Source: Mycolicibacterium hassiacum DSM 44199
GTDB lineage: Bacteria; Actinomycetota; Actinomycetes; Mycobacteriales; Mycobacteriaceae
Length of the DNA: 64,000 bases
Direction of reading: 5' to 3'
Assembly: GCF_900603025.1 (NCBI RefSeq)
Contig: NZ_LR026975.1
Coordinates: forward strand, 2,046,001-2,110,000
This document shows, in pieces, positions 9,132 to 17,736 of this stretch (the first letter of the stretch is position 1; every line of letters starts with the position of its first letter). The position numbers and the translations under genes were made by a program. Below the pieces are notes generated by a model. It was not told the origin of the DNA. It made no database searches and worked only from the letters and a program-made list of their open reading frames with translations.

Positions 9132-10469
9132 CTACTTCTGCAGGAACTTCGCGAGGCTGTCGTCCATCTCCTGCCACCAAGGGACGCGGGGTGCCGGCGC
9201 GACCGTGCCGGTGCACGGCGACGAGAACGACTTGTCGCGGTAGCCGGTGATGCTCTCCTGTTTGTCGTGCTCCCAGGCGATGAAGTGCCGGCGCACCAGG
9301 TCCAGATCGAAGGAGGGGTAGTCGGTCAGCGCCATGAGATCGCGCACATAGTCGGTCTGGAAATCGATCTCGTCCATGCAGCCGTTGAGACCGTCGAGCC
9401 GGGTCAGCCAGTGTTCGATGTCGGCGGCCATGGTCGCGGCGTCGGGTAGCTGGGCGCGGCCCAGGATGACGTCGCGCGCGTAGAACGCCTGCGCATCGAA
9501 CATGTTGAAGGTGTAGTACTGGTCCTGCATGCCGAGATACAGCAGTTTCGGGTTGGCGGCCCACACCACACCCTTGTAGAGCCCGGGCGGATACAGCGTG
9601 TTGGCTGTGACCAGGCGCAGGTCGGGATCCAGGAACGGGAAGTGGTGCAGGTAACCGGTGCACAGGATGATCGCGTCGACGTCACGGGTGGAGCCGTCGG
9701 CGAACGTCGCGGTGCGCCCGTCGACGCGCTGCAGCGCGGGCACCTCGGTGATCCCGTCGGGCCAACCGAATCCCATCGGCGCGGTGCGGTAGGCGATGGT
9801 CACCGACCTGGCGCCGTATTTGAGCGTCTGCAGGGCGATGTCCTCGGCCGAGTAGCTGCTGCCCATCAGCAGCAGGTCCTTGCCGGCGAACTCGGCGGCG
9901 TCGCGGAAGTCGTGCGCGTGCAGGATCCGGCCCGGAAACGATTCGAAGCCCGGGTATTCCGGCACGTTGGGCATCGAGAAGTGTCCGGTGGCGACCACCA
10001 CGTAGTCGAACGACTCGGTGCGCAGCACGCGCTCGGGGAACGACTCGGTGGTGACCGAGAACATCTGGGTGTCGGGGTCGAAGCTGACCGCGCGTACCGG
10101 GGTTTCGAACCGGATGGCCTCGCGGACGTTGCTCTTCTTGGCGCGGCCGACGATGTAGTCGTAGAGCACCTCGCGCGGCGGGAACGAGGGGATGGGGGTG
10201 CCGAAGTGCTCGTCGAAGGTGTAGTCGGCGAACTCCAGGCACTCCTTGGGTCCGTTTGACCACAGGTAGCGGTACATGCTGCCGTGCACGGGATCGCCGT
10301 GCTCGTCGAGGCCGGTGCGCCAGGTGTAGTTCCACAGTCCGCCCCAGTCGGATTGTTTCTCGAAGCACACCACCTCGCCGACGTCGGCTCCGTCGGCGCG
10401 GGCTTTCTCGAAGGCGTGCAGCAGCGCCAGTCCGCACGGGCCGGCACCGATGATGGCGGTTCGTGTCAT
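9132..10469 (-). CDS. tmm: Trimethylamine monooxygenase
   Basis: A 445-residue class-B flavin monooxygenase that would oxidise trimethylamine to trimethylamine N-oxide using FAD, NADPH and oxygen. The FAD motif is IIGAGPCGLAL. The strings CFEKQSDWGGLWNYTWRTGL, MYRYLWSNGPKECLEFADYTF and the GxxxHAHDFRDA form of the FMO signature follow bacterial Tmm (for example from Methylocella) far more closely than generic FMOs. The NADPH-site string (LLMGSSYSAEDIA) and ILCTGYLHHFPF are also present. It lies 10 bp after the TMAO-demethylase gene on the same strand, which supports the pathway call. Confidence 0.92.
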   Translation of the reverse strand: MTRTAIIGAGPCGLALLHAFEKARADGADVGEVVCFEKQSDWGGLWNYTWRTGLDEHGDPVHGSMYRYLWSNGPKECLEFADYTFDEHFGTPIPSFPPREVLYDYIVGRAKKSNVREAIRFETPVRAVSFDPDTQMFSVTTESFPERVLRTESFDYVVVATGHFSMPNVPEYPGFESFPGRILHAHDFRDAAEFAGKDLLLMGSSYSAEDIALQTLKYGARSVTIAYRTAPMGFGWPDGITEVPALQRVDGRTATFADGSTRDVDAIILCTGYLHHFPFLDPDLRLVTANTLYPPGLYKGVVWAANPKLLYLGMQDQYYTFNMFDAQAFYARDVILGRAQLPDAATMAADIEHWLTRLDGLNGCMDEIDFQTDYVRDLMALTDYPSFDLDLVRRHFIAWEHDKQESITGYRDKSFSSPCTGTVAPAPRVPWWQEMDDSLAKFLQK

Positions 10470-10479
10470 GGATCCCTCC

Positions 10480-12418
10480 TCAGGAGCGCGGTCGGGTCTT
10501 CTCGGGGTCGTAGAACGGAATGGGAACGACGGTGGCGGGCAGCCGTTTGCGGTGGCCGTCGAGTTTGCCGACCTCGACGACGGTGCCGGGGGTGCTGTGC
10601 TGGACGGCGATGCGGCACAACGCGATGCTGGCCCGCAGGGTGGGGGAGCGAACCCCGCTGGTCACCACCCCCACCTGCGTGCGGCCGATGTGCACGCAGT
10701 CGCCGTGGCCGGCCACCTCGTTACCGTCGAGACGCAGTCCCACCAGGACGCGCTGGGGGTGGGCCTTGCGTTCGATGAGCGCGTCGCGGCCGACGAAGTC
10801 GTCGGGTTTGGTCTTCAGCGGGACCGTGAATCCGATGCCGGCCTCGAACGGGTCGGTCTGGTCGTCGAATTCGTGTCCGGCCGCGACCAGGCCGGCCTCC
10901 ACGCGCAGCATCTCCAGTGCCTCCAGACCGAGCGGCGCTATTCCGTGGGGCTGACCGGCGGTCCACACCGCATCCCACAGGGCGGGCGCGTCGGACGGGT
11001 GCACCCACACCTCGTAGCCCAGCTCGCCGGTGTATCCGGTGCGTGACACCAAGAGCGGCAGGCCGTCCGGGCCGCCGAGGCGCCCGATCAGGAACCGGAA
11101 CCAGCCCAGGTCACGCAGCTGCGGCTGGGTGGGTGGCGACCAGATGAGTTCGGCGAGCAGCTCCCGGCTCGCCGGACCCTGCACGGCGATGTTGTGCAAC
11201 TGGTCCGAGGAGTCCTTGATCCACACCTTCTCCAGGCCCAGCCGCTGCGCCTGCAGTCGGAGCCACTGCCCGTCGTGCGGATCGCCGCCGATGAAGCGGA
11301 AGTTGCTGTCGCCCAGCCGGAACACCGTGCAGTCGTCGACGACGCCGCCGGAGTCGGTGCACATCGCGGAGTACACCACCTGGCCGCGGGACAGCTTGCG
11401 GATGTCGCGGGTGACGGTGGCCTGCAGCAGCTGCTCCGCGTCGGGCCCGAGGACCTCGAACTTGCGCAGCGCCGACAGGTCCATCACCGCGACCCGTTCC
11501 CGGCACGCCCAGTACTCGTGCTGCGGGCCGTAGTTGTCGAAACTCCCGGGCAGCCAATAGCCCTGGTAGTCGACGAAGCGGCGGGTCAGCTGCTCGGTGC
11601 GGTCGGCGAACCCGGTGCGTTTGGTGAGCACGGGCTCGGAGTCGGGGGTGAGTCGGTGCCCGACCGCCACAGCGAACCTCCTCGTCGAGTCGTACACCCG
11701 GACATGGATGTCGGTGGGCTGCCAGCCGTTGGCGGGGTCGATGTCGTCGGGGCAGGCCGACGACGCGCACACCAGGTCGGTGGCCGCGCGGAACAACACG
11801 TAGTCGCCGGGCCGTGACCACGGTTCGTCCAGGACCAGCTGCAGATCGGCGTCGAAGGCGGTGTTGTAGAACAGGTTCAGCGCCGGCCAGCCGGCCCGGG
11901 GTGCCACCCCGTAGCGGGCGAGTTCGGCGTTGAAGTTGTCGGTGCAGTTGACGTGTCCGGGATAGCCCATGTCGGCGTAGTACTTCGCCGTGCAGGCCAG
12001 TGCGAAGGTGTCGTGGCGCCCGACGGTGTCGCGCACCACCTCCAGCAGCCACCAGGACGACGGCGTCGGAGTCGACGGCAAAGCTCTCGCGGGCACCCGG
12101 GGGCGAGTCGTCACCGAACAGGCGGGTGGCCGCCGCCTCGGTCGGCTCGACTCCGTGCGCGGCCAGTGTCGCCAGGATGAGCGAGGCGGCATAGCCCTCC
12201 TCGGTGTCCTTGTCGCCAACGAGGTTCCGCAGCACAGTGGCCGCCGCCTGGGGCACCGCGTCGGGCACGGCCCGGGGATCGGCGGACAGCACCGTGACCT
12301 CGGCGGCCTGGCGGCCGAAGAGGTCCACGACGTCGAACCGGTCACCGCCGGACAACTTGACAGCGGTGACACCCCCGGGCCGTACCCGATAGCGTTCGGT
12401 GTTGGCCCGCAACAGCAT
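10480..12418 (-). pseudogene. tdm: TMAO demethylase (DUF1989 + GcvT-like), frameshifted
   Basis: Two-domain enzyme that would split TMAO into dimethylamine and formaldehyde, with the C-terminal aminomethyltransferase (GcvT-like) domain expected to pass the C1 unit to tetrahydrofolate. The N-terminal DUF1989-type part carries a probable metal site C-x12-H-x2-C (ending GHVNC) around codon 142. The C-terminal part has the GcvT strings SRTGYTGELGYEVWV and GLEALEMLRVEAGL. The frame changes by one base near 12056-12062: the N-terminal frame runs to ESFAVDSDA and the rest resumes at SSWWLLEVVRDTVGRHDTF. One extra base explains it (1939 bp = 646 codons + 1). It starts by TAATG overlap with the cupin stop. 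Either a true pseudogene or a sequencing error. Confidence 0.82.
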
Positions 12419-12792
12419 TACGGGGCGAACGACCGGTATCCGACGTAGAACGCCAGGGCTCGGTCGGGTGTGGAGAACAGGATGCGGGAGCCCTTCGGGA
12501 AGAAGATCGCGTCCTTGGCACGGGCGATCTCGACCTGACCGGTGTCGACGTTCTCCAGCCGGAACTCGCCCTCGAGCACGATCTTCATCTCGTCGTAGTC
12601 GTAGTAGTAGTCCAGTGGGGCGTCGGTGTGGTGCAGTTCGAAATAGCCCGCACACATCGGTACGCCGTTGGGGTTGGCATAGACGTCGTCAATGAAGCCC
12701 TTGGTGCCCGGATACTTGTCCTCCGGCATCTTGGGCAGGTTCTGCCAGAAGCCGGACGTGACCAGGAACGGGGGAACGGAAACAGACGTCAT
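12418..12792 (-). CDS. Small cupin protein linked to TMA/TMAO genes
   Basis: A 124-residue single-domain cupin (ethanolamine-utilisation EutQ/DUF861-like). The motif YDYDEMKIVLEGEF and the later KDAIFFPKGSRILFSTP segment form the two cupin halves. Its start has an excellent ribosome site (GGAGG, 5-6 bp before ATG 12792). Its TAA stop shares a base with the tdm ATG, so the two are translationally coupled. The role is inferred from context only: an accessory, metal-binding or regulatory protein of TMAO demethylation. Confidence 0.78.
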   Translation of the reverse strand: MTSVSVPPFLVTSGFWQNLPKMPEDKYPGTKGFIDDVYANPNGVPMCAGYFELHHTDAPLDYYYDYDEMKIVLEGEFRLENVDTGQVEIARAKDAIFFPKGSRILFSTPDRALAFYVGYRSFAP

Positions 12793-12836
12793 TCATCCTC
12801 CTGGGTGACTCGCGGGATGAAACAGAGTCTGCCCTG

Positions 12837-12859
12837 AGGAAACTGCCGGTGGGTTTCCT
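12837..12859. promoter_or_regulatory. Inverted repeat upstream of the cupin-tdm-tmm operon
   Basis: Perfect 7-bp arms AGGAAAC and GTTTCCT separated by 9 bp, located 45-67 bp before the cupin start codon in a 187-bp gap (12793-12979). The position and symmetry suit an operator for the amine-oxidation operon. No regulator gene is adjacent, and the binding protein is unknown. Confidence 0.35.
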
Positions 12860-12979
12860 GAAGATTAAAGTCACGTTGCTTCGTTCCCCGGGGGTTGAGG
12901 CGGCGGGGTTGTGGAGCTCCGAAATGCCCGCCTCGCAGCGACTTTGCGCACGGCGGCGCGGACGCGACACAGGCGCGGT

Positions 12980-13702
12980 TCAGCGTGGGTCCGCGTTCGC
13001 GGGCCACCTGCGCTCGGCGACCCACGGCACCGCCAGCAGCAGGACCGGTCCCAGCACCGCCTGCAGGACGGACGCGGGCACGGCGCCGACGAGGTCGCGC
13101 GTCTGGGCGAGCACCAGGCAGATCAGCAGGCAGTGCAACAGCGCTGAGCCGGCGACGACGACGGCGAGCACCGGCAGCCGCAACAGCCGTCCGCTACCGA
13201 AGAACGCATGTGCCGCCCACGCGGCCAGCGGCAGGAAGACGACAACGGCGGTGAGCAGGCCCGGGTTGTAGCCGCGGTGGATGATCGCGGCGCCGATGTG
13301 GGTCATCGCATTGGTGAACACGATGCCCAACCCGGTCATCCCGACGGCCGGATGACACCGGCTACCCGCCGCGGCCACCGGCAGCGCGACCCAGAACAGC
13401 GGCACGTTGACCGCGGCGAAGAACTCCAGCCCGATCGGGCACTCCGCCGGCGTGCCGTAGCCGAACAGCTCGCACATGCTGCCCGGGAACGCGAACCGCC
13501 GGCCGACGGCGTCGATACCGTACTCCTCGAAGTTGTGGATCAGATACGCGAACGCGAACATCCAGGACATCCACACCGGGTCGCGCCATCGCGACAGCCC
13601 TGGATCGGATCGACAGACATCGGTGCAGAACAGCAACAGCCCCAACACGATCCCCGCGCCCAGGCCGACGCTGCTCCAGTCGTGCAGGAACCACTGCCAC
13701 AT
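12980..13702 (-). CDS. HXXEE-domain membrane protein
   Basis: A 240-residue polytopic membrane protein with about six hydrophobic helices. It contains the defining HxxEE motif (LIHNFEEYGID, residues about 54-64) and additional conserved histidines (NAMTHIGAAIIHRGYNPG). Function of the family is unknown; the conserved His/Glu set suggests metal binding in the membrane. The ATG at 13702 was chosen because it immediately precedes the first helix; the upstream extension is the shadow of the P450 gene. Confidence 0.8.
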   Translation of the reverse strand: MWQWFLHDWSSVGLGAGIVLGLLLFCTDVCRSDPGLSRWRDPVWMSWMFAFAYLIHNFEEYGIDAVGRRFAFPGSMCELFGYGTPAECPIGLEFFAAVNVPLFWVALPVAAAGSRCHPAVGMTGLGIVFTNAMTHIGAAIIHRGYNPGLLTAVVVFLPLAAWAAHAFFGSGRLLRLPVLAVVVAGSALLHCLLICLVLAQTRDLVGAVPASVLQAVLGPVLLLAVPWVAERRWPANADPR

Positions 13703-13812
13703 GCGCGAGGACTCCTTCTCGGGATGCTGTGCTCGCAGCATTATGCGCACGCCACCGGCGACAACCGAGGGGGAGTGGTGGCGGGTGTCGTCGCCCGCCG
13801 GGAGGCAATGGC

Positions 13813-15111
13813 TCACACGGTTTTCAGGCGGACGGGCAATCTGGTGGGCCCGCGCAGCGAACTGTTGGTCGACCAGGAGGTCGGCCCGGCGGCGGCGATT
13901 CCTTTCACCCGGCTGACGAGCTGTCGCAAAACGGCTTCGGCTTCCATCCGGGCCAAGGGGGCGCCGAGGCACATGTGCGCGCCGTACCCGAACGCGACGT
14001 GCACGCGGGGGTTGCGATCGACACGGAACGAGTCGGGGTCGTCGAAGGCTTCCGGGTCGCGGTTGGCGGCACCGAACGACAGGAGCACACGCGACCCGGA
14101 GGGAATCGTGACGTCGCCTACCTGATAGTCGGCGCACGTGTACCGGTAGAGGTTCTGTATGGGGCTGAGGAACCGCAGGAGCTCCTCGATCACCATCGGG
14201 ATGAGGTCGGGGTCGGCGCGCAGGCGATCGTACTGATCGGGGTATGTGGCGAACGTGTCGAACATGCCACCGAGCAGATTGGTGGTGGTCTCGTTGCCGG
14301 CGATCAGAAGCAGAACGGCGATGTAGAACAGCTGGGCGTCGGTGAGTGTGCCATCGGTGTTGTGCTCCAGCAACCGGCCGAGAACGGTTTCGGAGCCTTT
14401 GAGGTGGCCGCGCCCGAGTTGCGATAAGAGATAGCGCCGCAATGCCATAGTCGCGCGGGCCGACTGAGCGACCCTTGCGATTCCGCCCGGGGTGGGTGTG
14501 AAGTTGATGATCTGGACCGCGCCCTCGGACCAACGGCGGAAGTCGGCGATGTCCTCGTCGGGCACGCCGAGGAGACCGGCGATCACCCGCAGCGGCATGG
14601 GGATGGCGAGCTCGGAGACCACGTCGCAGCCCGGGTTCGCGATGACACGATCGACCAGTTCTTCGGCGACCTCCTCGATGATCGCCCGCCAGCTGTCGAG
14701 TGCGCGTTTGGTGAAGGCGGGTTGGACTTGTTTGCGCAGCGTGCTGTGTTTCTCGCCGTCGGTGAGGACGACGAGGTCCGCCGCCATCCGGATCCGGGTG
14801 ACGCCCTGGGAGCTGTTGATGCGGTCGGTGTCACGAAGCGCTGCTCGGACATCCACGAGCCGGCTCAGGATCCACGTGGCCCGTTTCGGGTTGTAATGCA
14901 CCCGGCCTTCGCGGTGCAGGGCGCGGTACGCGTCGAAAGGCTGGGCGGCGGTCGCCGGGTCCAGCGGGTCGTAGGCGGTGTTCACCGCACCGCGCCACCC
15001 GGTGTAACCGCGAAGTCGAGTCCGGACCGCACCCGCCAGGTTCAGCCGGACCGCCGACCCCAAGGGTTGCAGCGCACCCAACGCACCGCGCGTGTTGTTC
15101 AACCGTTCCAC
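13813..15111 (-). CDS. Cytochrome P450
   Basis: A 432-residue soluble bacterial cytochrome P450 monooxygenase. The I-helix oxygen-activation motif is LLIAGNETTTNL. The K-helix ExxR lies in the MVIEELLRFLSPIQNLYR segment, and the haem-thiolate loop is FGYGAHMCLGAPLAR (Cys ligand). It needs ferredoxin partners encoded elsewhere. The substrate is unknown. It lies upstream of the HXXEE gene on the same strand (110 bp apart). The ATG at 15111 gives a slightly extended N-terminus before the usual YDPLDPATAAQPFDAYRAL start region. Confidence 0.93.
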   Translation of the reverse strand: MERLNNTRGALGALQPLGSAVRLNLAGAVRTRLRGYTGWRGAVNTAYDPLDPATAAQPFDAYRALHREGRVHYNPKRATWILSRLVDVRAALRDTDRINSSQGVTRIRMAADLVVLTDGEKHSTLRKQVQPAFTKRALDSWRAIIEEVAEELVDRVIANPGCDVVSELAIPMPLRVIAGLLGVPDEDIADFRRWSEGAVQIINFTPTPGGIARVAQSARATMALRRYLLSQLGRGHLKGSETVLGRLLEHNTDGTLTDAQLFYIAVLLLIAGNETTTNLLGGMFDTFATYPDQYDRLRADPDLIPMVIEELLRFLSPIQNLYRYTCADYQVGDVTIPSGSRVLLSFGAANRDPEAFDDPDSFRVDRNPRVHVAFGYGAHMCLGAPLARMEAEAVLRQLVSRVKGIAAAGPTSWSTNSSLRGPTRLPVRLKTV

Positions 15112-15415
15112 AACGCATCAGGCTTGCGTGCCGGAGAGTTGACAGTCAATGCGTGAGCCGAAGTTGCGATCGGCGGCAGACCGCACCGGTACGCCCGCAG
15201 TCTCATGACAGGGCGCTGACCAGACATGACCGGCCACCATCGCCGATGCGTGATTCTCACCGTGATACACCGAGAGTCGGCCGGCAGGGCGGAGCCACCC
15301 TCGATTTACCGGTAACCCGCCATATTTGCCTCCGTCGTATTCAGCCCGCTCAACAGTGAATCAAGACGATTTGTCACGGTGCTGACGGGCTGACCTCAGC
15401 CAGGCCGTCACCATG
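15112..15415. other. Intergenic region upstream of P450 with an att-like repeat
   Basis: About 300 bp without a convincing gene. It should contain the P450 promoter. At 15305-15344 it carries a copy of a roughly 40-bp sequence (core GGTAACCCGCCATATT followed by a CCGTCGTATTC-like stretch) that recurs near 32861 and, more diverged, near 32172, both beside remnants of the tyrosine-recombinase transposon. At the right edge an ATG (15413) directly abuts the IS110 end. Confidence 0.5.
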
Positions 15416-16787
15416 GGATGCTTCTATATCGTGTCAAGGGGTGTCGGCACTGGATGCGCTGCAGCGAGGGTTCGGTAGAGCTGTCGGGTGACGTAACGCT
15501 TGAGTGAGCGCATGATTTCCTTGGTGGTGCGGCCTTCGGCACGGCGTCGAGCGACGTAGGCGCGTGTTGGTGCGTGGGTACGCATGCGGACGATGACCAC
15601 GGTGGTCAATGCCCGGTTGAGGCGTCGATCTCCGCCGCGATTGAGCCTGTGCCTTAGTGTGTTTCCCGAGGATGCGGGGATTGGACAGGTGCCCGCCAGG
15701 GCGGCGAAAGCGGATTCTGAACGCACCCGTCCGGGGTGCGACCACGCCGTGAGAACCGACGCGGCGACCACGGAGCCGATACCGGGAAGCTCACACAGTT
15801 GCGGGGCAAGATCCTCGACGAGGACATCGAGACCTTTGCGGTTGTCGGCCAGCTCAGCATCGAGGGCAACGATGCGCTTGGCCAGCCGGATCGCCTCGTG
15901 GCGGCAGGTACTGAGGACGGCATCTTCTTTGCGCTCACGCCATTGGGCGATTACCTTGAATTGGCTGTGCGACAGCGCTTTACGCGTATCAAGCCCGAGG
16001 TTGACGGTCCGTAGCAATGCGGTCAAGGCGTTGATCACCCGGGTACGCTCAGCGACCATCTGTTCGCGAGCGACGACCAGAATTCGCAGGGCCGCACGTC
16101 GGCCGGTGGCCCGAGGCTGCCGCAGGCGTGCGGTATCGACGGCCAGCACCGACCGCGCGATACGGACCGCATCGAGCGCGTCGGTCTTACCGACACCGCG
16201 CCGCTGCGCCGCCGGGATCGCCGGCGGCTCTGCAACGGGTAAACCCGCGCTGCTTACTCGCTCGGCGAGTCCGGCACCGTAGGAGCCGATCCCTTCAATC
16301 ACGACAAGGGCCGATTGCCCATCGATTCTACGGGCGATCCAGTTCCAGGCACGGTCCCAACCCGACACAGTGTTCGGGAACACGGCCTCGTCGAGGTGCG
16401 CACCCGTAGCCGCTGTGACCAGCGCTAACGAATGGGTGGCCGCGTGGGTGTCGACTCCGATGACAAACTTGTACCGCTCTGCAACGATGGACATGGCGAC
16501 GTGTGGTTCCTTCCCGTGGACGACGTCGTAGCGGCGTCGGCCCGGAAAGCAACTTCGAGGCAGGCCTGTAACGGGCCACGACTCGGGGCAACGAGTCGGG
16601 CAGGCTTCTAATCAAGCCACCGGAGCAGGACCGGGCCGGCGTCGCCGCCCGCGACCGGGTGGACAGATCCCGGGTAGAGCACCCGCACGGGGGCCAAGCG
16701 ATTCACGAGTCACACCCAACCGGGACGGCAACACCGATCCTGTCAGCCAGCACCGGGCCAGCCATACAAATACTTACAGGCGATTCA
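15416..16787 (-). mobile_element. IS110-family element, copy 1
   Basis: A 1372-bp insertion sequence delimited by comparison with two other copies (25187-26558 and 27886-29257). The transposase side ends at GGATGCTT (read on +) and the other end at CTTACAGGCGATTCA; flanks differ outside these. There are only 8 bp beyond the transposase stop but about 293 bp before its start. That long non-coding end is where IS110-group elements carry their bridge (guide) RNA. Nested hairpins lie in it (about 16562-16602). Confidence 0.92.
15424..16494 (-). CDS. IS110-family transposase (copy 1)
   Basis: A 356-residue IS110-type recombinase. The N-terminal RuvC-like DEDD domain begins VIGVDTHAATHSLALV, with further acidic positions in VVIEGIGSYG and KTDALDAVRIA. 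The C-terminal Tnp_20 domain has the helix-hairpin-helix string LPGIGSVVAASVLTAW and the conserved serine region (CPIPASSGNT). The protein is identical to the two other copies in the window. Confidence 0.95.
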   Translation of the reverse strand: MSIVAERYKFVIGVDTHAATHSLALVTAATGAHLDEAVFPNTVSGWDRAWNWIARRIDGQSALVVIEGIGSYGAGLAERVSSAGLPVAEPPAIPAAQRRGVGKTDALDAVRIARSVLAVDTARLRQPRATGRRAALRILVVAREQMVAERTRVINALTALLRTVNLGLDTRKALSHSQFKVIAQWRERKEDAVLSTCRHEAIRLAKRIVALDAELADNRKGLDVLVEDLAPQLCELPGIGSVVAASVLTAWSHPGRVRSESAFAALAGTCPIPASSGNTLRHRLNRGGDRRLNRALTTVVIVRMRTHAPTRAYVARRRAEGRTTKEIMRSLKRYVTRQLYRTLAAAHPVPTPLDTI

Positions 16788-17083
16788 AAGAGCTCTCCCG
16801 CGTCGTATTTGGCCAGAAGCACCGACTTGCAATCATGGCCGCCATCGCCCAAAGCGACGGCGTCGTGAACCCGACCGACCTCGCCGACGAGCTGGGATTC
16901 AAAGCGCAAAGCGCCATCCAGCAACCACTGCAAGACCTCACCACCGCAGGCCTGATCAACCGCGAAGACGGGATGGGCCGCGTCTACTACCGCCGAAACC
17001 CACACAGCCTGTGGGCCGCAGCAATCGAACTCCTCGGCCAAGCCCTTGCCGAGGACATCACAGCCGGCCAGATCGACGACTAG
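16787..17083 (+). pseudogene. Winged-helix DNA-binding protein, 5' end cut by IS110
   Basis: From the IS110 junction the frame reads FKELSRVVFGQKHRLAIMAAIAQ and continues as a compact winged-helix protein (NPTDLADELGFKAQSAIQQPLQDLTTAGLI), ending at 17083. This resembles small actinobacterial wHTH regulators whose normal start would lie just before the junction. An ATG at 15413, on the other side of the insertion, could have been the original start. An internal ATG at 16835 leaves a truncated 82-residue protein that lacks the first helix. Inference: gene broken by the insertion. Confidence 0.6.
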
Positions 17084-17243
17084 CTGCCTGCGAAGAACAA
17101 CTAGCGAAAACGAACAGGTCGCGTCTGGAGCCGCGATCGAGGGCGCGATCGACGTCACGCCTATCGACGTGGGAGTTTCGGGTCACTCGATACCGGCGAG
17201 CCGACTGCGAATTTCTAGAACAAATGAGCGGTACGTTGGCTGT

Positions 17244-17506
17244 GTGGGTGAAATATCCGTACGCATGCTCAACCGAGAGACCTCAAGGGTGCTGGCCCGC
17301 GTCAAGTGCGGCGAAGAAATCACCCTTACTAGGTAATCGCACGAATAATCCCGGCTGCCGCCGACCCTCGCGACAAGCTGATCACTACCGGCAGGGTCCA
17401 ACCGGCGACGGTACGCGGGCCCGCGCCCCGGCCAACGATTCCGATGCATGGCGGTCGAAATGCCGGTGCGCTGTTGGAGCGTATGCGCGCGGAGGAGAGG
17501 TACTAG
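17244..17506 (+). pseudogene. Phd/YefM-type antitoxin (VapB-like), frameshifted
   Basis: Starting at GTG 17244, the frame reads GEISVRMLNRETSRVLARV then KCGEEITLTR and hits a stop at 17336. This is the N-terminus of a prevent-host-death antitoxin. The expected continuation (VIARIIPAAADPRDKLI, ending ALLERMRAEERY) is found immediately downstream in another frame, ending at 17506. A small deletion in the turn that normally reads RNGR explains the break. A VapC fragment follows directly. The identification rests on family pattern recognition. Confidence 0.7.
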
Positions 17507-17509
17507 CGA

Positions 17510-17629
17510 CTGATTTCCCGGGATACCTCGGCTTTGGTCAAGTTGATTCGTATCGAAACCGAGTCACACTCAGCGATCGGTTCGGCGACGCCGTGGCCGC
17601 CCTCGCCGATCGCCGCGGCATCTGGCTAG
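17510..17629 (+). pseudogene. VapC-type PIN toxin fragment
   Basis: Four bases after the antitoxin stop, the frame from CTG 17510 reads LISRDTSALVKLIRIETES, matching the first strand and first catalytic Asp of PIN-domain VapC toxins (usual form M-I-Y-L-D-T-S-A-L-V-K-L). Similarity ends after about 20 residues and a stop follows at 17627-17629. The ribonuclease domain is therefore missing. Antitoxin and toxin remnants together mark a dead VapBC module. Confidence 0.6.
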
Positions 17630-17736
17630 GAAATGATCTGCGCAGCCTCGCGTTGGTCGCCAGCCTCATCCGGCAAGCCGAAGATAGCGTCCCACTGAGT
17701 GGTGGACTTCGGATCTGGCGTGGATTCACGCATTGC
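17575..17736 (+). pseudogene. Orphan coding fragment before IS256
   Basis: In a different frame from the VapC remnant, the sequence reads FGDAVAALADRRGIWLGNDL then RSLALVASLIRQAEDSVP. It has protein-like composition but no start codon or complete domain, and runs into the left IS256 end. A related-looking fragment (19093-19317) lies on the far side of IS256. The function is not recognised. It may be the 5' part of a gene split by the insertion. Confidence 0.35.

Noticed and set aside
10480..12372. A single continuous 630-residue protein starting at 12372
   Set aside because: Its first 100 residues are out-of-frame translation; the genuine N-terminus lies in the other frame from ATG 12418, so it is a frameshifted gene.
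12980..14533. A 517-residue protein instead of the 240-residue HXXEE protein
   Set aside because: The upstream half is arginine/histidine-rich antisense reading of the P450 gene.
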